Origin: Torulaspora globosa
Taxonomy: Eukaryota > Ascomycota > Saccharomycetes > Saccharomycetales > Saccharomycetaceae
NCBI RefSeq assembly: GCF_014133895.1
Contig: NC_050733.1
Span: forward strand, 496,001 to 560,000
Length of the DNA stretch: 64,000 nt
Direction of reading: 5' to 3'
Part shown: positions 51,904 through 60,265 of the stretch, piece after piece
How positions within the stretch are numbered: the first letter of the stretch is position 1
Layout: each line of letters opens with the position of its first letter
Notes under the pieces: generated by a model
Seen by the model: only the letters and a program-made list of their open reading frames with translations
Told to the model about the DNA's origin: nothing
The model's database searches: none
Made by a program: the position numbers and the translations under genes

Positions 51904-53652
51904 TCAGGCGGTGATAAACTTCGTGAAGAGGTTAGGCTTAGCTCTTATTGCAATACTGTCAAAGGAAGATTCCTGATCAAGATCGATACAATCTTCGTTT
52001 GCGAGCGACAGCAGATCGAAAAATGCCCTACTAGCCTCTTTCTTCGATATATCTTCTCTCGCTTTGGAAACATCTGATTTATGTCCAGCTGACAGTAGAT
52101 CATCAAAAGTTGGTGCATCAATATCGAGAAATTGTGCTCTTAACAATTCGGCCATGCGTACTGTCGTTTTGGATGCAGTGTCACTGGAAGGAAGCCGTAC
52201 TTCTTGTGGTTGTTCCGAACTATCTTGCTGTGTTTGAGACGACTCTCTCTCGGGAGAACTTAGTAGATTCTCATCGGCAGGCGGTTGCCCAATGTCAGCG
52301 GCTATCGGCATGATATGATCACTGTCTTCCGTGTCGCAAGCGCTTCCATCATTTGTATCATCATTGCTGATCAGATGTTCATCAAGACTCAGTGAAATGT
52401 CTATTTGTGCTTCTTCTGAGCGGACTTCTACCTCTGGTGAATTTAACTTTTGTCTCTTACATTTCTGGAATGATAGTACGTCCGTCAGCATAGCTGATGG
52501 AAGGTAATTTATACTTAGCCGAAGCTCATCTAAAAGTCTTCTCTTTGTTAAACTGCTGTCATTTTGTTCTGAACCCTCATCCGTAAGATTATCAAATGTT
52601 TGCCTGATCTGAGGTTCTTTAAGTTCAGTTTCGTTATCGAGGTCTATCGCTTTCGCATTAGCTAATCCCGAATTTTTCTTGAGACGTACAAGAATCTCTT
52701 TCTCTACCATGGGTTCTTCGTCAGCGACTGGCTCCTCTATCAATGGTTCCTTCTCCAGACCCAGATCGATCCCAAGATCCTCATTATCATCTACCATAGA
52801 CGCATTGCCAGCTCTCCTTCCCAGCTCCACTGACATAGTTGATGAGTCCTCGTCGTGACCCTCTTGTTCGCTCTTGCTTATTCCTAAATCCCATTGTCCA
52901 TTATTCGGATCGTCAAGCGGAAAGTCATCATCTTCGATCAATGGTACCATTTCAGCACGGCTTTGTGCCATTGAACCTTCATCGAGCGTCGTTTGCCTGG
53001 TACCTTCCTCCCAGGTCTTTGACGACTGACCGTCTTCGAAGTCGAAATCGAGGTTTAACGCCGAGGTCTCATGAAGATCTAGATCGTCATCACCACCGAA
53101 ACCTCTACCAATCTCGAGAGAAGTATCCCAAGGCGCAGCCCCTTGAACTCTCCTGCGCATGGAATTGTCCCCATCTAAGAGGTTGGGTGGAGTTTGATCA
53201 TTCTCCAGAAAATCTAAACTAGGCACCGACAGCACTTCTCTCTCTGTCACTGAATCTTGCAATATCAGTTGCTCGATTGATGCGATTGTATTAGATTTCC
53301 CAACAGTTACATTGATCCGCTGGTTCGCTTTGAATATAGTGCTAATCTTCATCAAGGTATCCTTTATGTCCGTCAGAAGGAACGCGGCCTGTTTCGAGTA
53401 AACGCGTACTATACCTTGCAATAGATCGCCAGAGGTATGAAGCGTAATGTATTCAAAACTGCTCGCTTCTCCGGAGACATCAGTGCTACACCCGGAAGCT
53501 TTAGCGATCTCATCTGCAGATTCTTGGATGCTTGTTTGCAAGACGGAAGTCTTGGGTAAATTGGACATATTTGCAGCCAACCATATCTGAGCTAATGGGC
53601 CGCTCTTGGTACCAATTCTCACGGAAGAGTAAGCTTGTACTGTGGATTGCAT
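51904..53652 (-). CDS. MCD1: Kleisin subunit of mitotic cohesin (Mcd1/Scc1)
   Basis: A 582-residue protein (about 566 in S. cerevisiae). It closes the Smc1-Smc3 cohesin ring and is cut by separase at anaphase. The N-terminal Smc3-binding domain is clear (SGPLAQIWLAANMSNLPK to LLQGIVRVYSKQAAFLLTDI), and the C-terminal winged helix binding Smc1 ends the protein. Two separase-type sites are visible: SVELGRR at 274-280 matches the (S/D)xExGRR pattern, and SLEIGRG at 178-184 has glycine after the cut arginine. The middle is acidic and disordered. The upstream MCB site fits G1/S expression. Confidence 0.95.
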   Translation of the reverse strand: MQSTVQAYSSVRIGTKSGPLAQIWLAANMSNLPKTSVLQTSIQESADEIAKASGCSTDVSGEASSFEYITLHTSGDLLQGIVRVYSKQAAFLLTDIKDTLMKISTIFKANQRINVTVGKSNTIASIEQLILQDSVTEREVLSVPSLDFLENDQTPPNLLDGDNSMRRRVQGAAPWDTSLEIGRGFGGDDDLDLHETSALNLDFDFEDGQSSKTWEEGTRQTTLDEGSMAQSRAEMVPLIEDDDFPLDDPNNGQWDLGISKSEQEGHDEDSSTMSVELGRRAGNASMVDDNEDLGIDLGLEKEPLIEEPVADEEPMVEKEILVRLKKNSGLANAKAIDLDNETELKEPQIRQTFDNLTDEGSEQNDSSLTKRRLLDELRLSINYLPSAMLTDVLSFQKCKRQKLNSPEVEVRSEEAQIDISLSLDEHLISNDDTNDGSACDTEDSDHIMPIAADIGQPPADENLLSSPERESSQTQQDSSEQPQEVRLPSSDTASKTTVRMAELLRAQFLDIDAPTFDDLLSAGHKSDVSKAREDISKKEASRAFFDLLSLANEDCIDLDQESSFDSIAIRAKPNLFTKFITA

Positions 53653-54077
53653 CGACGGATCTGGGAAGGGCTAAGAAAGTGAAGTAAAATGTTTGAAGAA
53701 ATGTGGAAAGCAAAATATTATTGTCGTTGTCAGCAATGGCTCTTAAGTATGGTATGCTAGCAGTAATCGAAATGGTTATCGCTTATTATCTACTTATATC
53801 ATGATATGACAGCTAATGAGGCCAATAAGAAGTTATAAGTGGTGCAATAACAACTTCATGAAGTACTGTATGCTTGAAATGATTTTTACTATTCACTTTA
53901 CGCGTCGCACATTAACTTCGCGTTTTCGCGCCCGCTGGTCAACCAAATCAACGAAGCACCTAAGCTGGCTCCGCCGCAAAGCTGGAGAGTTGTACTGCGG
54001 ATAATATGTTTTCGTGCTGTTGTTATTTACCTCTCGATATCTTGAATATAAAAACTGGAACTTTCTAAAAGCCATAG
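53653..54077. other. MCD1 promoter region
   Basis: 425 bases between the MCD1 start and the ATP16 stop, both on the minus strand, so this is promoter only for MCD1. ACGCGT (53900-53905) is an MCB, the MBF site; TTTTCGCG near 53922-53929 is a related G1/S-type core. Confidence 0.7.
53900..53905. promoter_or_regulatory. MCB (MBF site) upstream of MCD1
   Basis: The palindrome ACGCGT is about 250 bases before the MCD1 ATG. MBF sites drive late-G1 transcription of S. cerevisiae MCD1, so the match fits the gene. Confidence 0.7.
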
Positions 54078-54557
54078 CTATTTGAGAGCAGATTGCAAGG
54101 ATTCCAAGACTTCAATTTGGATGGCAGCCTCTGCAGCAGTCCTTTCGTCAGAAGAGTTGACCTTATTCTTGGCTTCGCTCAAAAGGGACTTGATGTTTTC
54201 CTGTGAGAAAGACTCCAATGGGAAAGCTTCAACTGAAGTGATACATAACGTGGAGTCTGGTTGAACAGTAGCAAAGCCACCGGACACAAAGTACTTCTTG
54301 GATTGAGAACCCTCAAACACTTCGACGACACCAGGTGTCAATTGTTCCACAGTAGGCACGTGATTGGCTAGAATACCAATTCTACCAGATTGAGCAGGCA
54401 AATTGACCTGGGTGACTTCAGAACCAGCAGATACTGTCTCATGTGGTAAGGCAAACTGTAACTTCAAAAAGCTGGATGGAGCAGCTTCAGCATAAAAACG
54501 CTTGCTCACAAGATTCAAAGATCTGGACAAATTTCTGGTAGTATTCAAACGCAACAT
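54078..54557 (-). CDS. ATP16: F1-ATPase delta subunit (central stalk)
   Basis: A 159-residue protein (160 in S. cerevisiae) of the mitochondrial ATP synthase; delta in mitochondria corresponds to bacterial epsilon. A basic N-terminal presequence (MLRLNTTRNLSRSLNLVSKRFYAEA) targets the matrix. It is followed by the beta-sandwich (LKLQFALPHETVSAGSEVTQVNLPAQSGRIGILANHVP) and two C-terminal helices rich in Ala/Glu. The frame is open for 20 more codons upstream without an ATG, so the start is set at 54557. Confidence 0.96.
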   Translation of the reverse strand: MLRLNTTRNLSRSLNLVSKRFYAEAAPSSFLKLQFALPHETVSAGSEVTQVNLPAQSGRIGILANHVPTVEQLTPGVVEVFEGSQSKKYFVSGGFATVQPDSTLCITSVEAFPLESFSQENIKSLLSEAKNKVNSSDERTAAEAAIQIEVLESLQSALK

Positions 54558-55422
54558 CCTGTGTCTTCTATATACGCTTGCAACCGCTTGATCGCCCAAT
54601 ATATGAAGGAGCAGCAATGGGCAATTCTAAACTTCGATAATTGTGAACCACGTAGCACCTGCTTTACGGGGTGTCGCTAGGTAGTGAGAGCTTACGGGTT
54701 CGGTTCCACTGCCCTCCGGACGTAGAACCTACAGATGCCAGAGAGAACGTTGGAAGGACGAAAAAGGCTGTTACCCGATTTTTGAGGAAGAGAAAGTTGA
54801 TTGGCCAATTACGTATCTGACCGGGTAACAAAGCAGCTGAACGCCAATGATCTCGGCGGCTATACAACCAGCGACAGGAGCAATCATTCACTATCGCTAG
54901 TTCTCTGTTGATAGGTTCCTGTGTGACAAGGAGACGGCATGCAGGACCGTTTCCCGACAGTCCTTCTAAGCAAACACTGCTGGTGAACTTCTTGGATGAA
55001 AAAAATACTGGCAACAAGATAGCGGATGACTTTGAGAACCATGCTTTCGTTGTTTACAGTTTCGTCTGCTACATTGAATGCTTGTCATGTCCCGACGTAG
55101 GTTCCATGACGCCAATATCTACACAGTTATTGGAAGCGACCGGTTAGAATAAGCAGAGTGGAATGCTTGGTCTGTGCGATTAGATGAAACCGGCAGCTAC
55201 TGACAGACTGTCTTAGACAAGATATGAAACTTAGCCGTTTTGACGGACCACTTCGAGGTCGGTAAGTTTGGTTAAAGCGTTGTGAATAGTTTTTTGTTCG
55301 GGTAACAGATAGTTGTCAGTCATCTCTGATTATGATCTACCCTGATCCGTGAACCGCAGTTGCACATTCTTATGTAAGCCTGGTGGAAGATCATCGATAT
55401 CTTCTCAAGCGACAAAAGCAGC
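54558..55422. other. Divergent intergenic region ATP16/MED2
   Basis: 865 bases without a supported gene. It holds three Reb1-type sites: TTACCCG at 54771-54777, CGGGTAAC at 54822-54829 and CGGGTAAC at 55299-55306. Between the first two, ATTGGCCAAT (about 54800-54809) is a palindrome containing CCAAT on both strands, the HAP-complex core, which suits the respiratory gene ATP16. Confidence 0.6.
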
Positions 55423-56370
55423 ATGGTTACTCTACAAGGTACGGCGAGTGCCAGCGAAACGCCTAGCTTCTCGGCCACATTACCTGCTCATAATAATAAA
55501 CTGACGCAATGCTTTGATGACATAATGAAAGTGGCCGCTGAGATGATGGTTCAGCAGCAGCTAAAAACTGTTCAGTTAGATACATCTGTTATCAATGGCT
55601 TCAGTGAGGCACAACAAAGAGTCTTGAGCGAGAAGGTTCACTTGTTTCATTCAATCCTGGACGATTTGGAGACAACTTTATCAAAGAGTAAAAGCTACAT
55701 TGGGGCCATATACGAAATTGCTGTTGAAAAGGAGAAGGAGAGAGAACGGAAAAGGATAGACCAGCGCAGGAAGCAGGAGGAAGAAGAGCAAAGGAAAAAT
55801 AGAGAACTGGAAGAGTTGAAGAGCCGTCAGTTGTCGGGGCAAAGTATTGAGGACAACCGAATAGAGTCTGAAAACAGGACAGAGTTTTCGAGAGATAGAA
55901 CGAATGGCATGCTGGTGGCGAATTTGGGAGACGATCGTCGAAACATAAATGGCTCACCAAATATGGTGATGAGCGCGCAATCTCAAATAGCGATGACGCC
56001 TGGTGATTCTCAACAGCAGTCCCCACGAAATTCACAAGGACAACCAACGCAAGGAGACGATATGGGAGAAATCGGAAACATGGACATTTCAATGTTTCCT
56101 GGTCTCGATAATACAGGATTTGACATTGGTAGTTTCGGTACAGGGATTAACGGATCGGAGAAGAACGGAGATAAAAGCACAGAACCCATAAATACTTTCG
56201 AAAAACCATCTGGCACCACTGATAATAACCTTTCTGAGAATCCAGAGGCGGGCTATATGGCTGACAATGGAGAAAATTATTTGACGCTGAACGATTTTAA
56301 CGACTTGAATATAGATTGGGCAGCTAATGGCGATAATGGCGATCTTGACTTGAACGGGTTCAACATTTGA
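55423..56370 (+). CDS. MED2: Mediator tail subunit Med2
   Basis: A 315-residue protein, shorter than S. cerevisiae Med2 (about 431). Med2 forms the Mediator tail with Med3 and Med15 and is a target of activators. The conserved part is the N-terminal 110 residues (LTQCFDDIMKVAAEMMVQQQLKTVQL to LLFHSIL-type DDLETTLSKSKSYIGAIYE), followed by a highly charged helix (KEKERERKRIDQRRKQEEEEQRK). The rest is Asn/Gln/Ser-rich, and the tail is acidic (LNDFNDLNIDWAANGDNGDL). The shortening lies in the poorly conserved C-terminal half. Its place between ATP16 and PTC1 matches YDL005C. Confidence 0.9.
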   Translation: MVTLQGTASASETPSFSATLPAHNNKLTQCFDDIMKVAAEMMVQQQLKTVQLDTSVINGFSEAQQRVLSEKVHLFHSILDDLETTLSKSKSYIGAIYEIAVEKEKERERKRIDQRRKQEEEEQRKNRELEELKSRQLSGQSIEDNRIESENRTEFSRDRTNGMLVANLGDDRRNINGSPNMVMSAQSQIAMTPGDSQQQSPRNSQGQPTQGDDMGEIGNMDISMFPGLDNTGFDIGSFGTGINGSEKNGDKSTEPINTFEKPSGTTDNNLSENPEAGYMADNGENYLTLNDFNDLNIDWAANGDNGDLDLNGFNI

Positions 56371-56517
56371 AAAGCCACAAGGGCTAAGAACCACTTCGTT
56401 TTTACTGTTGAGTATATATATGGAGAGTGGAGTATAAAAGATATGCAAATGCAAAAGCTCATTAAGGTGGGGCGTTAAATAATACAATGCAGCTCGGACG
56501 ATCAGAACCTACGTTTT

Positions 56518-57351
56518 TCAAAGATAAACTACCATCGCGGTAACGTTGTCGGTGGTCCCATTTTCCAAAGCACATCTCACCAATATCTTGGCGGCTTCGT
56601 CAGGATCTTTTATATCTTTAATGAGGTCACAAGCCTCTTGGTCATCAATGACGTCCCACAAGCCATCGCATGCCAATATCAAGAACTCATCATCAGCCGT
56701 TATCTCCACACTGGTGGTGAAGGGATTACCTACCACTAGGCCATCGAAGAACTTATCACCTAGGGATCTAGTGACCGCTAGCATGCCGTTCACTCGGCTT
56801 TTCATGATTAGTCCACCCGCTTTTTCCACCCTCTGCATCTCTAAAATATCTGATGCTTTGTGGTCGTAAGTCAATCGTACACTTTGTCCCTTCCTGAATA
56901 GAACAATACGTGAGTCTCCAACATTTGCTGTATATAGCTTCCTCTTATGCTTCGCTAGATCGGTTAATTGTCCAGGTTCATTGTCCGGTAATTCCCATCG
57001 TAAGATGCATACTGCAGCTGTGCAGCCACTATTACCTGGCAAATTGGTATTTATTTGTTCATCTAGGACCAAGAAAGACTTATTCAAAATGTCTCTCACG
57101 TCTAAAGCCTCGTTCTCAACCAGCAATTGTTCAACGACTGTATGCAGATGAGAACCGCACCATTTAGATGCCTGAGAACCGGCATGTCCATCGAAAACAG
57201 CAAAATATCCCCAGTCCAAACGAGACGCAAAATTCTTCACGTATGTATGCACATCTTCCATGGTCTTACGAAACTTCGCATTCTTATTCTCTGCTACGCC
57301 TACTCGATAACTCAGCTTATAATGCTGTTCATCGCTAGCTTTGGTACTCAT
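56518..57351 (-). CDS. PTC1: Type 2C protein phosphatase Ptc1
   Basis: A 277-residue PP2C (281 in S. cerevisiae) that dephosphorylates Hog1 and other MAP kinases and affects organelle inheritance. Metal-binding motifs are intact: RKTMEDVHTY, YFAVFDGHAGSQASKWC, TANVGDSRIVLFRKG, AVTRSLGDKFFDGL, LILACDGLWDVIDDQEAC and DNVTAMVVYL at the C-terminus. It is a stand-alone catalytic domain with no extra region. It is convergent with MED2 (147 bases). Confidence 0.96.
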   Translation of the reverse strand: MSTKASDEQHYKLSYRVGVAENKNAKFRKTMEDVHTYVKNFASRLDWGYFAVFDGHAGSQASKWCGSHLHTVVEQLLVENEALDVRDILNKSFLVLDEQINTNLPGNSGCTAAVCILRWELPDNEPGQLTDLAKHKRKLYTANVGDSRIVLFRKGQSVRLTYDHKASDILEMQRVEKAGGLIMKSRVNGMLAVTRSLGDKFFDGLVVGNPFTTSVEITADDEFLILACDGLWDVIDDQEACDLIKDIKDPDEAAKILVRCALENGTTDNVTAMVVYL

Positions 57352-57846
57352 TATTCCTCACGATTGGTATTGAATATCCTTCACTGGATGAGTGAGCCAC
57401 AGACAATGTGTACTTATAAAATGTAACGGTTCTTCCAAAAATAGAATAACTGATTTCTAATCGAGAGCAAGTTCAACTTGCTCAATCAGAATCCTCTGCT
57501 TCACAGCTTTAGCAATGTAGAAGAGGCTTTAGAGAATAGTAATTGTTTATCGAGATCGACAAAAGACTGGATCGAAAGATGCCAATAAACAGTCAGCCAA
57601 CGGCTCGCAAAATCTGAGAAATTAAAAAGTTTCAATCACGTCACCAAGCGGTGTAAATTTCTCTGGCGCTATCAGCCAGACAAGCAATCTCTCGTTGTTT
57701 AATTTCTCTATTCAAAACTGTTGCTATGTTGTGTTTATTCAGATGAGATGCCAACTCTGATAAAATATGGATGACGATAGAAGATAGTTTGTCACGTGAC
57801 GGACCCAACTGCTAAATATTCAACGTTAATAAGACTACTTAACAAT
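57352..57846. other. Intergenic region RPT2-PTC1
   Basis: 495 bases, upstream of PTC1 and downstream of RPT2. It contains a second copy in this window of the E-box palindrome GTCACGTGAC (57793-57802), about 440 bases from the PTC1 ATG. No gene is supported. Confidence 0.55.
57793..57802 (+). promoter_or_regulatory. Cbf1-type E-box palindrome
   Basis: GTCACGTGAC is identical to the palindrome upstream of IPP1. The flanks are not AT-rich and there is no CDEIII nearby, so it is read as a Cbf1/bHLH promoter site and not centromere DNA. Confidence 0.5.
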
Positions 57847-59160
57847 TCACAGGTATAAACCCTCCAAGTTTTCTTCCACTTTGTTCTTCAAGACACGCTC
57901 TTTAGCCTGCTTGAAATCCTCTGCTGTGACTTGCATTCTCCGCTCTCTGAGTGCAAGCAAACCTGCTTCGGTGCACATTGCCTGTATATCAGCGCCTGAT
58001 AGATCGTCCTTTGACGTCACTAGTTCTTCCAAATGTACATCCGAGCTCAGGCTCATCTTTGAAGTATGAATGCCTAATATCTTTCTCTTTGTTCCCAAGT
58101 CTGGGTTTTCAAAAAGGATCTTGCGGTCTATTCTGCCAGGTCTAATAAGCGCGGGATCCAAACTTTCGATCTTGTTCGTGGCCATGATGACTTTCACGTC
58201 ACCTCTGTCGTCAAAGCCATCCAGCTGGTTCAGAAGTTCCAGCATAGTTCTTTGAATTTCCCTTTCACCCCCGCTGTTCGAGTCATACCTCTTTGTACCG
58301 ATGGCATCGATTTCATCTATGAAGACGATACTTGGAGCGTTCTCGGCCGCGACCTTGAAAATCTGTCTGCAGAGCCTTGGACCGTCGCCCAGGTATTTTT
58401 GAATAAGCTCCGAACCGACAATCCTCAGGAAGGTCGCGGAAGTCTGATTAGCCACTGCCTTTGCAAGTAGAGTCTTACCGGTACCTGGTGCTCCGTAGAG
58501 TATAACACCCTTTGGTGGTTTGATACCCATCTCTTCGTAAAGTTCGGGGTGTGTAAGCGGCAATTCGACTGCTTCCTTAATTTCTTGAATCTGATTCTCC
58601 AAGCCTCCGATATCGCTGTACGATTCCGTTGGAGATTTGTCGATCTTCATGACAGAGATCATCGGATCGGTATCTTCCTGTAACACTCCGACGATCGACA
58701 TTGTTTTGTGATGCAGCAGAACGGAACAGCCTGGTTCCAGCAACTCTTTGTCAGCGAAAGATAGGATCGAGACGTAGTAATCAGGCATCGTAGGGCTCGT
58801 CACAATAGCGTGATCGTCATCGATAATCTCTTCCAGAGTACCAATACTCAATGGATTACCTCTAATCTCCTCCAGTTGTTTTTTCTCCTCTTCCTGCTTC
58901 TTCTCGATTGGCTTAAGGATCTCCGAATTCGTAACGAATTCTTCCTCCAGCAACAAGTGATCTTTGATTCGTTCCATCCTTAACAGTTTCAGCTTACAAC
59001 GTGTGCTCGGATTGACTGTGGGCAACTTTTCAGCGGTTGCTGGACCACCTCTTCTCTTTTTTCTCCCAAACCTCGACTGCACTGGTGGCTCATACTTGGA
59101 TTTCTCCTTGCTACCTCTCTTCTTCTTCTTATCTTGTCCTGAAGAAACGCCTTGTCCCAT
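57847..59160 (-). CDS. RPT2: 26S proteasome regulatory ATPase Rpt2
   Basis: At 437 residues it has the same length as S. cerevisiae Rpt2. It is one of six AAA+ ATPases of the 19S base and opens the gate of the 20S core. It starts MGQGVSSGQ, the N-myristoylation signal known for Rpt2. The coiled coil, OB domain and AAA domain follow, with Walker A GAPGTGKT, Walker [12 protein letters not shown], and the arginine fingers in [11 protein letters not shown]. The C-terminus LYL is the hydrophobic-Tyr-X tail that docks in the 20S alpha ring. A proteasome-associated control element is upstream. Confidence 0.98.
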   Translation of the reverse strand: MGQGVSSGQDKKKKRGSKEKSKYEPPVQSRFGRKKRRGGPATAEKLPTVNPSTRCKLKLLRMERIKDHLLLEEEFVTNSEILKPIEKKQEEEKKQLEEIRGNPLSIGTLEEIIDDDHAIVTSPTMPDYYVSILSFADKELLEPGCSVLLHHKTMSIVGVLQEDTDPMISVMKIDKSPTESYSDIGGLENQIQEIKEAVELPLTHPELYEEMGIKPPKGVILYGAPGTGKTLLAKAVANQTSATFLRIVGSELIQKYLGDGPRLCRQIFKVAAENAPSIVFIDEIDAIGTKRYDSNSGGEREIQRTMLELLNQLDGFDDRGDVKVIMATNKIESLDPALIRPGRIDRKILFENPDLGTKRKILGIHTSKMSLSSDVHLEELVTSKDDLSGADIQAMCTEAGLLALRERRMQVTAEDFKQAKERVLKNKVEENLEGLYL

Positions 59161-59228
59161 GGTACCTAAACCTCACTGGCTGGATAGATTGCCACTCACG
59201 ACACTTGCAAGATGTTAGCTTTGATTCT

Positions 59229-59237
59229 TTTGCCACC
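59229..59237 (-). promoter_or_regulatory. Proteasome-associated control element (Rpn4 site)
   Basis: The minus strand reads GGTGGCAAA, the exact PACE consensus bound by Rpn4, 69 bases upstream of the RPT2 ATG. This is the usual distance for proteasome genes. Confidence 0.88.
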
Positions 59238-59297
59238 TTCGTCTTTAGACCCTATAACATTACTAGGAAAAATACTGTCGGGAAGCAAAAAAATAAT

Positions 59298-59379
59298 CGA
59301 CAACTGCAGGACTCGAACCTGCGCGGGCAGAGCCCAAAAGATTTCTAATCTTTCGCCTTAACCACTCGGCCAAGTTGCC
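59298..59379 (-). tRNA. tRNA-Ser(AGA)
   Basis: The minus strand gives an 82-nucleotide class II tRNA. The acceptor GGCAACT pairs with AGTTGTC, the anticodon loop is GATTAGAAATC with anticodon AGA, there is a long variable arm (TGGGCTCTGCCCGC) and T arm GCAGG-TTCGAGT-CCTGC. A T run follows on the minus strand (59287-59293). It is nearly identical to S. cerevisiae tRNA-Ser(AGA), which also occurs near YBL004-YBL005. Confidence 0.97.
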
Positions 59380-60265
59380 ACAAAAGCTTATGGGATGGAA
59401 CGTTACAGTATTATTTGTGGGTGACATGGTTCATCCCCCTTTGCGATAGTTCGTTCAATATTTATTACTAATAAACTATACTTGTATCCTATCGAATCCC
59501 CTTGTCCTTTCCTGGACCTGGGTGGCTCTCTAATAGCTCTCAACTGGGTCCCTTTTATCTGTTTCATTTTGGACCTCTGTTGGTAATCAGAATAGTGTTT
59601 TAGCCATTCTATTTACACTTCCATCTTGTCGAGCCGGTATGCCCAGCTCGTACTATTACAGTAACTATTTCCTAGCATAACCCATACCACACTGTAACCA
59701 TCATTTTACCATCAAGCTCCGCAAGAGACCCCTCGACCCCCAGCTTTCTGACATTGCTCAGCACGGATGGAAGCACCCTAGCGAAAGTTACTATGATCCT
59801 ACAAGGTTTACAAACAACCATCGATTCTTGGTCTACGTATCCAATTGCGTTTCAAGTACCTTTCTCTAAACGAGTGGAAATTTGCGTAGATCCCCTTTGT
59901 TCCCGATGCAAAGCCGCCGAGGACACTATGGTCCGCCTCCGCCTGGCCGTCAGCGGATACCAATGGCAATGAAAATTCGCACCGGTTGTTTTCGGTGTCA
60001 ACGCCGTGCCGGAAATAAGACCCTCAGGTTCCGCGGAAACTGAATATGGCGAAAAATAAAGCTCAACAGACGGTTCCATGGGCATCGCAATTACAACGGT
60101 ATGGATATAACCTATATGACAAATATGACAAATACAGATATCCGTATTTCCACATAGTTTAGCCTCAAGTTTCGGTGCGGTGAGAGGGAAGTAATCTATA
60201 TCAATCGTTGGGATTCTGTTTAGTAGCACTTCTTCGCCTCTTTTCAAAGTCACGACGCTGTATTG
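59380..60265. other. Promoter region of the SNQ2-type gene
   Basis: 886 bases between tRNA-Ser and the ABC transporter start, with no supported gene. The clear element is a PDRE at 60030-60037. Other short frames on both strands are not convincing. Confidence 0.55.
60030..60037. promoter_or_regulatory. Palindromic pleiotropic drug response element (PDRE)
   Basis: TCCGCGGA, inside TTCCGCGGAA, is the perfect palindromic Pdr1/Pdr3 site. It is about 230 bases before the transporter ATG, where such sites act in PDR genes including S. cerevisiae SNQ2. Confidence 0.82.

Noticed and set aside
54664..55147. Frames of 117 and 79 codons on opposite strands in the ATP16/MED2 promoter
   Set aside because: They overlap each other, lack conserved features and cover regulatory sites; treated as chance frames.
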